This document shows, one piece after another, positions 25,557 through 33,908 of a stretch of 64,000 nt of DNA. The notes under the pieces are model-generated. The model ran no database searches and was not told the DNA's origin. It saw nothing but the letters and a program-made list of their open reading frames with translations. Position 1 is the first letter of the stretch. The number at the start of each line of letters is the position of its first letter. The translations under genes were made by a program, and so were the position numbers. The DNA comes from Lachnospiraceae bacterium UBA3641 (GTDB lineage: Bacteria > Bacillota > Clostridia > Lachnospirales > Lachnospiraceae). Where the stretch lies: assembly GCA_002373875.1 (NCBI GenBank), contig DFKQ01000003.1, forward strand, positions 9,081-73,080, given 5' to 3'.

Positions 25557-26681
25557 ATGAAGATACTTGTAACGGAACCAAAATCATTTATTGGTAAAAA
25601 TCTTATAGAGAATTTAAATAACATCAAAGAAGGGAAGAACAGAACACGACCGGATTTATCAATCAGCCATATCTGTGAATATGATTCGGACTTAATCAGT
25701 GCAGATGTTATCATCATTCTTCCCGGAACTAGAGATGTTGATAAAATCATAGAGAAATATAAAGCATCATCAAAAATCATTTACGTTACAGAAGTGCAGG
25801 GCAATAGTGATCCGAGATACACATATGAAATGAATAATTTTTCCAATATTTTGATTTACCGTTTTCCTACAATCATAGGTAAGTGGCAGGAACCTGACAA
25901 AGATAAAACAATTGTTGCACATCTGTGTGATGCTGTTGCAAATGATAACTCTTTTGTTTCGGAATCTTTTCTGAACAGAAGTATTGAAATGATTTTTATA
26001 GATGATTTTATAGATGAAATATTAGATGCACTGGAAGGCCATCCACATAGATGTAACTTTCCCTGTGCGGGAGAAATGTCTGAGGATCCGACCGCACCAT
26101 ATGACGGAAAAACACCGGTGCCTGATGCAAATGGACAGTATTGTTATTCACCTAAAATTTTTGCGACTACTATTGATCGTATAATAGGATATTTGAATGA
26201 ATTCAATGAACTGAATTCTACTTTTATTGTTCCTGAGATTCCTGCCGGAAGTTTGAAACACAGACTATACTCCATGTATCTTTCGTACCTTCCGGTTCGC
26301 AAGATGTCATATCCTTTAAAGATGAATGTAGATAACAGAGGGGTCTTTACAGAACTGGTTAAGTCTGTTAACAATGGTCAGGTATCAATTAATATAGCAC
26401 GTCCGGGGGTAGTAAGGGGACAGCACTGGCATAATAACAAATGGGAGATATTTATTGTGGTCTCCGGCCATGGGCTGATTCAAGAACGTAAGATTGGTAC
26501 AGATGAGGTTATAAGCTTTGAAGTACGTGGCGAAGATATGCGCGCTGTTATTATGCTTCCGGGATATACTCACAGCATTGTTAACCTGGAGAATAATCGC
26601 GATCTTGTAACAGTCATGTGGGCAAATGAACAGTTTGACAGTAATCATCCGGATACATTTTTTGAGGTTGTTGGAGATTAG
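25557..26681 (+). CDS. CapF-like protein: degenerate reductase domain plus cupin
   Basis: A 374-residue protein with the two-domain plan of CapF/WbjC. The C-terminal cupin (about 245-374) is well conserved: GVFTELVKSVNNGQVSINIA, VVRGQHWHNNKWEIFIVVSG and LPGYTHSIVN, with metal-binding histidines. The N-terminal SDR domain is eroded: the dinucleotide loop reads ILVTEPKSFIGKNL and lacks the usual first glycines, and the catalytic Tyr-x3-Lys appears as YTYEMNN without the lysine. CapF makes UDP-L-talose/fucosamine precursors, with the cupin as epimerase and the SDR as reductase. This copy may keep only the cupin activity. It lies 69 bp after the unknown gene. Confidence 0.75.
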   Translation: MKILVTEPKSFIGKNLIENLNNIKEGKNRTRPDLSISHICEYDSDLISADVIIILPGTRDVDKIIEKYKASSKIIYVTEVQGNSDPRYTYEMNNFSNILIYRFPTIIGKWQEPDKDKTIVAHLCDAVANDNSFVSESFLNRSIEMIFIDDFIDEILDALEGHPHRCNFPCAGEMSEDPTAPYDGKTPVPDANGQYCYSPKIFATTIDRIIGYLNEFNELNSTFIVPEIPAGSLKHRLYSMYLSYLPVRKMSYPLKMNVDNRGVFTELVKSVNNGQVSINIARPGVVRGQHWHNNKWEIFIVVSGHGLIQERKIGTDEVISFEVRGEDMRAVIMLPGYTHSIVNLENNRDLVTVMWANEQFDSNHPDTFFEVVGD

Positions 26682-26878
26682 TTTAAGTGAATTCGATGTG
26701 GTAGAAAGTAAAGAAAAATGGTATATGATAATGGCAGAAATCTGCATGCAGCGAAATAGACAAATGAAAATAGATGATAGTGATAGAGAATCGTGTAATT
26801 GAGAGAAAACATTGATACAGATCTAATAGGATATTTTTGTTGGAATTTGTCATTTGAGATAGTAAAAAAGGAGTTTAT

Positions 26879-27763
26879 TTGAACCATTTTATTTGTATAG
26901 TTATACTTCATTACAACAATGCATATATGACAACCGAATACGTCAGTAATCTTAAGTCCTTGAATTGGAATAATTTACAATACCATATCATAGTAGTAGA
27001 TAATGCTTCACCTGATAAGAGTGGAGAAATTCTGGAACAGCAGTACAGCGTTGATGATCATATAGATGTTATTTTGCTGCATGAAAATGAAGGATTTGCT
27101 CGTGGTAATAATGCTGGAATACAATATGCAGTTGCTAAATATGATTCTGATATTATAATAGTCTCAAATAATGATATATTAATATCTGACAAGGACTTTC
27201 CCGGTAAGATAATAAATGAGTATGAGCATTCTGGATTTGATGTATTTGGGCCGGATATTTTCAGCCTTTATCGTAATATCCATCAAAGCCCAATACGTAA
27301 TATTTACTCTGAAGCAGAGGTAATTAAACAAAGAATTGCTGATATTGATAAAAAACTGAAGAAGCTGAAAATCATAGATAGGCTTGGAATATATGAACTG
27401 GTTCGAGGGATTAAGCGGTTAGTAAGGCCAGAGTATATAAGTGCAGAGAATTGGGATAAGAGGCAGGAGAATGTTGTGGTCCAAGGCGCTTTTTTTGCTA
27501 TATCCAGGGGCTACCTTGAAGCCTACCCTGAGGGTTTATATCCTGGAACCTTTCTTTATATGGAAGAAGATATACTAAATTATAGGGTCATAAAAAGTGG
27601 GCTAAAAACAGTATATGAACCAAGTATTAAAGTAAAGCATTTGGAAAGCGCTTCCACGCGCAATCTGTCTGGCAACAGATGCAAAAAGTATATTTTTGAA
27701 TTAGAGCATATGAGAGAATCTTGCATGGAGATGATTAAATATCTTGAACAAAATGATAATTAG
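26879..27763 (+). CDS. glycosyltransferase family 2 (rhamnosyltransferase-like)
   Basis: The start is TTG 26879 with AAAGGAG at 26867-26873, giving 294 residues. The GT-A core is clear: CIVILHYNNAYMTTEYVSNL, IIVVDNASPDKSGEIL, GFARGNNAGIQYA, SDIIIVSNNDILI (the DxD-like NND) and QGAFFAISRGYLEAYPEG followed by FLYMEEDILNYR. This pattern is closest to WbbL/RfbF-type rhamnosyl- and related transferases. It ends 4 bp before the stop of a convergent glycosyltransferase gene, with no terminator hairpin between them. The donor sugar is unknown. Confidence 0.88.
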   Translation: MNHFICIVILHYNNAYMTTEYVSNLKSLNWNNLQYHIIVVDNASPDKSGEILEQQYSVDDHIDVILLHENEGFARGNNAGIQYAVAKYDSDIIIVSNNDILISDKDFPGKIINEYEHSGFDVFGPDIFSLYRNIHQSPIRNIYSEAEVIKQRIADIDKKLKKLKIIDRLGIYELVRGIKRLVRPEYISAENWDKRQENVVVQGAFFAISRGYLEAYPEGLYPGTFLYMEEDILNYRVIKSGLKTVYEPSIKVKHLESASTRNLSGNRCKKYIFELEHMRESCMEMIKYLEQNDN

Positions 27764-27767
27764 GTTT

Positions 27768-28913
27768 TTATAAAGAAAGCAGACCATAGTTTTTAAGATA
27801 TTGTTGTGCTATAACATCCCAATTAAATGTATCAGACAAACTGGTATTATCGAGATGAATTGCAAGCAGCTCTTCTTCAGAAATTGAGGAGTATTTTAAT
27901 ACGCTATCAATAACTGAATTATCGGATGAACACATACTTATGCCAGGATGTCCGGCAAACAATTCATTTGCTTCCTCATCTCCTTCCGTAGTTACGATGG
28001 GTATTCCATGCGCCAGATAAGCAATGAAACTTCCGCGGCGCAGGGTCAGACCATCTTCATATAGCAATACAGCTATTTGACTGTGCTGCAGTTCATATGA
28101 TACTTCTTCATCAGACAAATATCCTGTAACTTCTATGCTATTCTCAAGACCATATTGCTTTATCCACTTCCATACCTGCTTATGGTAGCTGCAGAAATGG
28201 TTGGTGCTTTCGGTTCCTACATCACCAATTATCTTAAAGGCAAATCTATTATCATCATCTTCGTCTTTGAGTTGTTTCCATATATCCAGCATACGTTCAA
28301 TGCCTTTCCCGGGATAGACAGATCCGAAATAGGAAATAACTTTTTTATCTTCCGCGGGTACAAGACTGTCATCTACTACTGTTATGTTGGTGCCTATGTA
28401 TGTGGGATGAACCCGGTTTTTAGCAATTTTGCCAACAATTTCACGGTCTTTCTTTGCAGGGACATATATGGAATCAGCACAAAACAGTATAGGCATGATC
28501 GCAACTTTTCGTAAAAAACGAGAACGTGTAAATTCATGAAGCCGTACATTTACCTTAATATCTGTTCCATAGCGTCTGTTATATCTGTGAACAAGGTATG
28601 GGATAAAGCTTGCCAGAAAGGTTTTTCCATAGAGATCCCCGGGATAATCCATATGAATTACCCTGATATTATTTTCATGAAGGATTTTATAAAGCTTTTG
28701 AATATTGCGCCTGTTTATATGCCAGTTTGGCATAAGATCATACTTTACAGGACTGTTAACAGCTATTTTGTCAGTAACTATCGGAGTATCCGTGGTCAGC
28801 AGAATGATCCTGTCAGCCTCCATATTTTTTGCAAAAGAAGCAAGTGTGACTTTGGCACAAGCAGCAATACCTTCCTCATTTTCGGGATAACTTCCTGAAA
28901 TATATAATAACAT
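27768..28913 (-). CDS. glycosyltransferase family 4 protein, leftward
   Basis: A 381-residue GT-B protein on the opposite strand to the rest of the cluster. The N-terminus MLLYISGSYPENEEGIAACA is typical of GT4 (GxGG-like acceptor loop). The C-terminal domain shows ISYFGSVYPGKGIERMLDIW, FKIIGDVGTE, IEVTGYLSDEEVSYELQHSQ and the donor-binding RRGSFIAYLAHGIPIVTTEG. GAGG precedes the ATG, and a possible extended -10 (TGATATACT, complement of 28945-28953) lies upstream. It converges on the GT2 gene, leaving only 4 bp between stops. It probably adds a sugar to the same glycan, but separate transcription suggests different control or later acquisition. Confidence 0.85.
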   Translation of the reverse strand: MLLYISGSYPENEEGIAACAKVTLASFAKNMEADRIILLTTDTPIVTDKIAVNSPVKYDLMPNWHINRRNIQKLYKILHENNIRVIHMDYPGDLYGKTFLASFIPYLVHRYNRRYGTDIKVNVRLHEFTRSRFLRKVAIMPILFCADSIYVPAKKDREIVGKIAKNRVHPTYIGTNITVVDDSLVPAEDKKVISYFGSVYPGKGIERMLDIWKQLKDEDDDNRFAFKIIGDVGTESTNHFCSYHKQVWKWIKQYGLENSIEVTGYLSDEEVSYELQHSQIAVLLYEDGLTLRRGSFIAYLAHGIPIVTTEGDEEANELFAGHPGISMCSSDNSVIDSVLKYSSISEEELLAIHLDNTSLSDTFNWDVIAQQYLKNYGLLSL

Positions 28914-29031
28914 GATCAGCCTCGTGAATTAATTGTTCTGATTCAGTATATCATATGTCTTTATTTGATAAAACAGGTGATGTGTGCTAATTTAGCATAT
29001 ATAGATTTGGAAGGGTTCGCGAAATATCGCA

Positions 29032-29060
29032 TTGCGATTCACCCGCAGACAAAGTATAAT
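29032..29060 (+). promoter_or_regulatory. promoter of the FdtA-like gene
   Basis: TTGCGA (29032-29037) and a perfect TATAAT (29055-29060) are separated by 17 bp. It lies 78 bp before the FdtA start codon and roughly where base composition returns to that of the flanking chromosome. Confidence 0.55.
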
Positions 29061-29137
29061 GATTAAAGTTTTGAACAAATATAAAAGATATAAACTACAG
29101 AATTTTGAAGATTTGAAGATCTGATGGGAACATAACT

Positions 29138-29566
29138 ATGACGAATATAAAAGACCAATACAGGGTAATCGAATTCGGGGAATACGGGGATGAGCGCGGT
29201 AATCTGGTGGTTGCCGAATGCGGCGGTATAGATGTACCCTTCGATGTAAAGCGTGTATTTTATATTTATGGAAGTGACAGCACGGTTGTGAGGGGAAGCC
29301 ATGCCAACAAGAGAACCGAATTCGTATTGATAAATGTTGCCGGGTCCAGCAAAGTCAGGATTGATAACGGCAGGGAAACAGATGTTGTGGAGCTTAACAG
29401 ACCCCGAATGGGACTTTTCATACCGGCAATGCTATGGAAGGATATGTATGATTTTTCCGAGGATTCGGTTCTGCTGGTACTGGCCAGTGAGCATTACGAC
29501 GGGAATGAGTATATAAGAGATCATGATGAGTATGTCAGGATGGTTTTGGATTCCAAGTTTGATTAA
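29138..29566 (+). CDS. FdtA/WxcM-like sugar 3,4-ketoisomerase (cupin)
   Basis: A 142-residue single cupin domain of the FdtA family (PF05523). Diagnostic stretches are FGEYGDERGNLVVAEC, VKRVFYIYGSDSTVVRGSHA (with the catalytic-type histidine in RGSHANK), LFIPAMLWKDMYDF and LASEHYDGNEYIRDHDEY. Family members convert dTDP-4-keto-6-deoxyglucose into the 3-keto isomer used for 3-amino-sugars. The expected partners (RmlA, RmlB and a 3-aminotransferase) are not beside it, so either they lie elsewhere or this copy acts on another 4-keto sugar from the cluster. Base composition is that of the flanks, not of the AT-rich island. It converges with the lipid kinase gene. Confidence 0.82.
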   Translation: MTNIKDQYRVIEFGEYGDERGNLVVAECGGIDVPFDVKRVFYIYGSDSTVVRGSHANKRTEFVLINVAGSSKVRIDNGRETDVVELNRPRMGLFIPAMLWKDMYDFSEDSVLLVLASEHYDGNEYIRDHDEYVRMVLDSKFD

Positions 29567-29589
29567 TGCCGGTCGTTGAGAGTGCAGTT

Positions 29590-30501
29590 CTACGGACACA
29601 TTATCTTAACGGCCTTGTTTATGATCCCGATGTTTGCAATCTTACAGGAACCGCCGTATTCTCCGTCAAGGGTCCATTCGGTTTCCCGATCCATATGCAC
29701 CTCTACCTTGGAGGCCTGAAGGCTTAAGATGGATGGTGAATTAAGGTCGTGATTCATAAATGCCTGGCGGATAAGGTCAAGATCCTGTATGTTTTTCGGA
29801 GTCCTGATAAACACAAGCTCTAACAGCCCGTCATTCATCCTGGCCGTAGAAGGCACGATGTTGGTAAGTCCTCCCACCGATAAGGTATTACCCGCAAATC
29901 CGAAGATAAAATCATCTTCATATACGCGCTCACCGACTAAAACCCCGGCATGCACCGACATATCGCTGAAATGTATAAGATCCGTTGTCTTTATGATCTC
30001 AAGAAGATAAGCACCGAAGCCAAACAGGTTTTTCAGGGTCTGGTCTGTGCTGTAGCTTGCCTTGGTGAAGAGGCCGAAGGCCGCAACATACGAGAACACG
30101 TTGCTGTTGAATACTCCGGCATCTATCTCCTTGATCTTGCCGTTTACTATTGTCTCCGCTGCTTCTATTGGATTTTTTGGTATCATCAGTGAGGAGGCAA
30201 AATCATTCACGGTGCCGTAGGGAATGTATCCGCAGGGTACGTCCGATCCGTTTTTGAGCATGCCCGCAAACAGCTCGTGCAGCATTCCGTCGCCGCCACC
30301 CGTCACGACAATATCGTATTCACCCGCATGCACTCCGATGAACTCCTGTCCTTCCGCATGGGCCAGGGTCGGATGCACGGTAACATCATATCCGTAGCTT
30401 GTGAACCTCCACAATATATCCGACAGCGACTGTGTTATCTCACCGCGGCCTGAGTGGGGATTATATATAAAAAGCATTTTATTTCGTTTTTTACCTGTCA
30501 T
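29590..30501 (-). CDS. diacylglycerol/lipid kinase family protein
   Basis: ATG 30501 is the likely start, as AGGAG lies 7 bp before it. An upstream TTG at 30519 would add six residues. The 303-residue product has the DAGK catalytic domain: FIYNPHSGRGEITQSL (residues about 10-25), VVTGGGDGMLHELFAGML with the nucleotide-binding GGGDG, and CGYIPYGTVNDFASSL with the conserved GTxNDFA motif. The C-terminal beta domain ends in WTLDGEYGG. It phosphorylates a lipid or prenol using ATP, feeding phosphatidic acid or carrier-lipid recycling. It is divergent from the Sua5 gene. Confidence 0.9.
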   Translation of the reverse strand: MTGKKRNKMLFIYNPHSGRGEITQSLSDILWRFTSYGYDVTVHPTLAHAEGQEFIGVHAGEYDIVVTGGGDGMLHELFAGMLKNGSDVPCGYIPYGTVNDFASSLMIPKNPIEAAETIVNGKIKEIDAGVFNSNVFSYVAAFGLFTKASYSTDQTLKNLFGFGAYLLEIIKTTDLIHFSDMSVHAGVLVGERVYEDDFIFGFAGNTLSVGGLTNIVPSTARMNDGLLELVFIRTPKNIQDLDLIRQAFMNHDLNSPSILSLQASKVEVHMDRETEWTLDGEYGGSCKIANIGIINKAVKIMCP

Positions 30502-30575
30502 ACGGTGCTCCTGATACAAAAATTGATCATTATGATTATAGCATAATTCGGGATTTCATGATATATTAATTCAGT

Positions 30576-31631
30576 ATGCAAACAACAGTGGTCAAAGTCG
30601 ATGAAAACTGCATAAAATCCGGGGATATGACTGAGGCCGGAAGGATCATAAGGGAGGGTGGACTTGTGGCCTTTCCCACAGAGACCGTGTACGGCCTGGG
30701 AGGGGATGCATTAAATCCCGGTGCATCACGGAAGATATATGCGGCCAAGGGGCGTCCGTCGGATAATCCCCTGATCGTCCATATATACAGGATGGAAGAT
30801 CTTTACAGGATCGCTGAGGATGTAAGTGACAGTGCTGTAAAGCTGGCGGGGAAGTTCTGGCCGGGTCCGCTTACAATGATCTTTAAGAAAAAGGATGCTG
30901 TTCCGGCTGAAACCACGGGAGGACTTGATACGGTCGCGGTAAGGATGCCCTCCAACAAGATAGCTGCTGAGTTCATCAGGGCTGCGGGGGGATTCATTGC
31001 GGCGCCCTCTGCCAATCTGTCGGGCAGGCCGTCTCCGACAGAGGCTTCCCACGTTGTGGAGGATATGACGGGACGTATTGATATGATAATAGACGGCGGT
31101 CCATCAGTCATTGGGCTCGAATCAACCATAGTCGATATGACAGAGCCCGTTCCCATGATCCTGAGACCGGGTTATGTCACGGGGAAGATGGTAAGGGAGA
31201 CGGTTGGTGATGTTTCATATGATCCTGCGGTTTTCGGTGAGGTCAATGAAGGCATGCGCCCTAAGGCTCCGGGTATGAAGTACAGGCATTACGCGCCGAA
31301 GGGTGAGCTTACGATAATTAAGGGTGACAGGGATGCAGTCATCCGGTATATGAAGGATGCACTTGATAAGGGCCTTAAGGAGGGCCATCGGGTGGGGATC
31401 ATAGCAACGGAAGAAACCCGGGATAATTACGGGAACGCAACTCTTCTCATGAACATGGGCGCAAGGGATGATGAGGATGAGATCGCCCGACACCTCTATG
31501 CGGTCTTGAGAAGGTGTGATGAAGAGGATATAGATCTTATTTATTCCGAGGATTTTTCCACTCCCCGGATAGGTCAGGCCATCATGAACAGGCTTATCAA
31601 GGCGGCCGGCCACAGCCTTGTGGAAGTGTAG
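30576..31631 (+). CDS. threonylcarbamoyl-AMP synthase (Sua5/YwlC)
   Basis: A 351-residue protein of full Sua5 type. The YrdC domain (1-210) has GGLVAFPTETVYGLGGDA, IYAAKGRPSDNPLIVHI (lysine/arginine active site), APSANLSGRPSPT and IDGGPSVIGLESTIVDM. A linker (RPKAPGMKYRHYAPKGEL) leads to the smaller Sua5 C-terminal domain, which closes over the active site. It makes threonylcarbamoyl-AMP from Thr, bicarbonate and ATP for the t6A modification of ANN-decoding tRNAs. Downstream genes for RpiB and dCMP deaminase are in the same direction at short spacing, a common Clostridia neighbourhood. Confidence 0.93.
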   Translation: MQTTVVKVDENCIKSGDMTEAGRIIREGGLVAFPTETVYGLGGDALNPGASRKIYAAKGRPSDNPLIVHIYRMEDLYRIAEDVSDSAVKLAGKFWPGPLTMIFKKKDAVPAETTGGLDTVAVRMPSNKIAAEFIRAAGGFIAAPSANLSGRPSPTEASHVVEDMTGRIDMIIDGGPSVIGLESTIVDMTEPVPMILRPGYVTGKMVRETVGDVSYDPAVFGEVNEGMRPKAPGMKYRHYAPKGELTIIKGDRDAVIRYMKDALDKGLKEGHRVGIIATEETRDNYGNATLLMNMGARDDEDEIARHLYAVLRRCDEEDIDLIYSEDFSTPRIGQAIMNRLIKAAGHSLVEV

Positions 31632-31678
31632 AGGTATTCAATAGTTACTGTATTCTAGATAAACAGGAGGATAAAAGT

Positions 31679-32131
31679 ATGAAAATTGCAATAGGCTGCG
31701 ATCACGGTGCTTTTGACATGAAGCTTCTGATCATGGAACATCTTAAGGAGCAGGGACATGAGATTAAGGATTTCGGCAGTTTCGACAGGAATTCCATCGA
31801 CTACCCGGCTATAGGAAGGGCAACGGCTGAGGCTGTGGCAAGCGGTGAGTGTGAAAAGGGCATAGTGCTGTGTACGACGGGCATCGGTATTTCCATAGTA
31901 GCCAACAAGGTAAAGGGTATAAGGGCAGCCCTGTGCAATGACTGTACCAGTGCCCGGCTTACAAGGATGCACAATGATGCCAATGTTCTGGCTCTTGGCG
32001 GAGGGGTCATCGGTCCCAACCTCGCGCTTGATATCGTAGATATTTTCTTTTCAACCGAATTCTCGCAGGAGGAGAAGCATGTCCGTAGGCTGTCACAGGT
32101 TGCGGCTATAGAAGATGAATTCTATTCATGA
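31679..32131 (+). CDS. rpiB: ribose-5-phosphate isomerase B
   Basis: A 150-residue RpiB/LacAB protein. KIAIGCDHGAFDMKLLIMEH opens the protein, with the active-site GCDHGA. The catalytic cysteine is in GIVLCTTGIGISIVANK, and the phosphate-binding RLTRMHNDANVLALGG is intact. It interconverts ribose-5-P and ribulose-5-P in the non-oxidative pentose phosphate pathway. AGGAGG lies before the ATG. Length is normal. It is 47 bp downstream of the Sua5 gene and shares its direction. Confidence 0.94.
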   Translation: MKIAIGCDHGAFDMKLLIMEHLKEQGHEIKDFGSFDRNSIDYPAIGRATAEAVASGECEKGIVLCTTGIGISIVANKVKGIRAALCNDCTSARLTRMHNDANVLALGGGVIGPNLALDIVDIFFSTEFSQEEKHVRRLSQVAAIEDEFYS

Positions 32132-32177
32132 TCCTTTAGGACTTGAAGTATGACCGGCAATTATGGGAGATAGTACA

Positions 32178-32663
32178 ATGAGTGACAAGAGAGAAGATTA
32201 CATTTCATGGGATGAATATTTTATGGGTGTCGCCATGCTGTCGGGAATGAGGAGCAAGGATCCCAATACCCAGGTGGGTGCCTGTATCGTCAGTCAGGAT
32301 AACAAGATACTGTCTATGGGATATAACGGTTTTCCCATTGGCTGTTCGGATGATGACTTTCCCTGGTGCAGGGTTGGTGATCCTCTTAACAATAAGTATT
32401 TTTATACGACCCACAGCGAGCTTAACGCGATCCTTAACTACAGGGGCGGAACCCTTGATGGAGCCAAGCTGTATGTGACGCTCTTTCCATGCAATGAGTG
32501 CGCCAAGGCCATCATACAGTCGGGTATCAAGACCATAGTTTACGACTGTAACAAATACGAGAACGAGCCGAGTACCATCGCTTCAAGGAGGATGCTTGAT
32601 GCTGCCGGTGTGAGATATTATCAATACAAGCACACAGACAGAGAGGTTACGCTAAAGCTGTGA
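32178..32663 (+). CDS. deoxycytidylate (dCMP) deaminase
   Basis: ATG 32178 with GGGAGA upstream is preferred to the ATG at 32163, whose first codons include that ribosome site. The 161-residue product has the zinc deaminase motifs HSELNAIL (His ligand and catalytic Glu) and PCNECAKAI (two Cys ligands), plus the substrate region DPNTQVGACIV and MGYNGFPIG typical of dCMP/ComEB deaminases. It converts dCMP to dUMP for thymidylate synthesis. Its TGA overlaps the GTG start of the cell-wall hydrolase gene by 4 bp. Confidence 0.92.
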   Translation: MSDKREDYISWDEYFMGVAMLSGMRSKDPNTQVGACIVSQDNKILSMGYNGFPIGCSDDDFPWCRVGDPLNNKYFYTTHSELNAILNYRGGTLDGAKLYVTLFPCNECAKAIIQSGIKTIVYDCNKYENEPSTIASRRMLDAAGVRYYQYKHTDREVTLKL

Positions 32664-33823
32664 TAAGATGGAGAACTATCTGTAAAAAATCAATATGCAT
32701 CCTGCTTATCATGGGCGCAGGACTTTTGACCGTGCCTGCCGGTGTCAGTGCCGAAACGACTTCCGAGAAGATCAAGAAGGCTGAGGAACTCAAGAAGGAG
32801 ACCGAGCAGCAGAAGAAGGCCGTGGAGGATAAGAAGGAAGATCTTGAGGACACAAGGGAACAGCTTCAGGATTACCTCAATAAGCTGAACAGCGAACTTG
32901 AGGATATAAGCGACAACCTTGCCAAGATCGAGGCCAGAATGGGAGATAAACAGGCCGAGATCGTTCAGGCCAAGCTGGATATCGAAACAGCCAAGATAGA
33001 AGAGGACAGGCAGTACGAGCTTATGAAGCGGCATTTAAGGGCTGTTTACGAGAAGGGTGATCCCACCCTCTTATCCACCTTCCTGCAGACCGCGAACTAC
33101 GCGGACTTCCTAAATAAGGCTGAGTATGTGGGGAAGCTTGAGGATTATGACCGCAAGCTGTTTGACCTGCTGGTTGAGCAGAGGAAGACCGTGGAGGAGA
33201 AGGAAGAGATCCTTAATAAGGAAATCGAGCAGCTTGATGAGCTTATGGATGAGGCCAAGGCTGAGAAAAATAAGGTCTCGACCCTTGTCAATTCCACATC
33301 GGGGACCATAGCGGCAACGGACGGAGCCATAACCGCTACCGAGATAGAACAGAAGGCCTATGAATCGGAGATCAAGGAGCAGGAAGCCAATCTCTCGGCC
33401 CTTAAGAAACAGCTTAAGGAAGAAAAGGAGCTCAGTGAAAGAGCTAACAGGATGGCGTGGAGCAATACCGGTGATCTGGGATTTGATGTGAGCGACAGGG
33501 AGCTTCTGGCCTGCCTTATTTTCTGCGAGGCCGGCAACCAGCCCTATATAGGCCAGGTGGCCGTGGGGTCGGTAGTCATAAACCGTATGAGAAGCGCGGC
33601 CTTTCCCAATACCATGGTGGGAGTTATCTACCAGAAAAGGCAGTTCTCACCTGTGGCGAGCGGAAGACTGGCCACAAGGCTGTCACTTGGTGCTACGGAA
33701 TCCTGCTACAGGGCTGCCGATGAGGCAATGGCAGGTTCACAGCCTGTAGGCAACTGCCTCTTCTTCAGGACGGTGATCCCGCAGATTCAGGGAACGATAA
33801 TAGGGGGTCATGTTTTTTATTAA
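32660..33823 (+). CDS. secreted coiled-coil cell-wall hydrolase, SleB-type catalytic domain
   Basis: The start is GTG 32660, overlapping the dCMP deaminase stop. The 387-residue protein begins with a signal peptide (to about residue 31, after GVSAE). Residues 32-270 are a long Glu/Lys-rich coiled coil of PcsB-N type, with the motif YEKGDPTLLSTFLQTANYAD near residue 130. The C-terminal 115 residues form a SleB/CwlJ hydrolase domain (Hydrolase_2): LLACLIFCEAGNQPYIGQVA with the catalytic glutamate, then VVINRMRSAAFPNT. It should cut peptidoglycan outside the membrane. The coiled coil resembles that of the FtsEX-linked M23 protein at 59168, so it may also be FtsX-controlled. Confidence 0.87.
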   Translation: MIRWRTICKKSICILLIMGAGLLTVPAGVSAETTSEKIKKAEELKKETEQQKKAVEDKKEDLEDTREQLQDYLNKLNSELEDISDNLAKIEARMGDKQAEIVQAKLDIETAKIEEDRQYELMKRHLRAVYEKGDPTLLSTFLQTANYADFLNKAEYVGKLEDYDRKLFDLLVEQRKTVEEKEEILNKEIEQLDELMDEAKAEKNKVSTLVNSTSGTIAATDGAITATEIEQKAYESEIKEQEANLSALKKQLKEEKELSERANRMAWSNTGDLGFDVSDRELLACLIFCEAGNQPYIGQVAVGSVVINRMRSAAFPNTMVGVIYQKRQFSPVASGRLATRLSLGATESCYRAADEAMAGSQPVGNCLFFRTVIPQIQGTIIGGHVFY

Positions 33824-33824
33824 T

Positions 33825-33908
33825 GATCATAAGGAGGGACCCATTTATGGGAGGATTCCTTATGATGCCTTAGCGGCGAGCGTATCAAAGAAATCCGTAA
33901 GGATTTCT
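33825..33908 (+). repeat. two-hairpin dispersed element, copy A
   Basis: Hairpin 1 is ATCATAAGGA (33826-33835) with TCCTTATGAT (33857-33866), with an inner CCCA-TTTA-TGGG. The core GCCTTAGCGGCGAGCGTATC is at 33867-33886. Hairpin 2 is AGAAATCC-GTAA-GGATTTCT (33889-33908). The element lies between the convergent SleB and DUF402 genes, just touching the DUF402 stop. Confidence 0.85.

Larger units (their letters stand above)
13325..29030. other. AT-rich glycan-biosynthesis island
   Basis: From about 13.33 kb to about 29.0 kb the sequence is visibly AT-rich, with AAA and ATA codons dominant, whereas both flanks are richer in G and C and prefer AAG. The segment holds the serotype-specific type of genes: WbsX, acyltransferases, glycosyltransferases, Wzx and the nonulosonic-acid set. 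No transposase, integrase, tRNA or flanking direct repeat was found, so exchange by homologous recombination between clusters is the simplest explanation. The 256 bp at 13325-13580 hold no gene that I can support. Confidence 0.75.

Noticed and set aside
33889..33908. Hairpin 2 of the dispersed elements as Rho-independent terminators
   Set aside because: The stems are AT-rich and not followed by a T run, and copies B and E lie inside the atp operon, where termination would cut off essential subunits.
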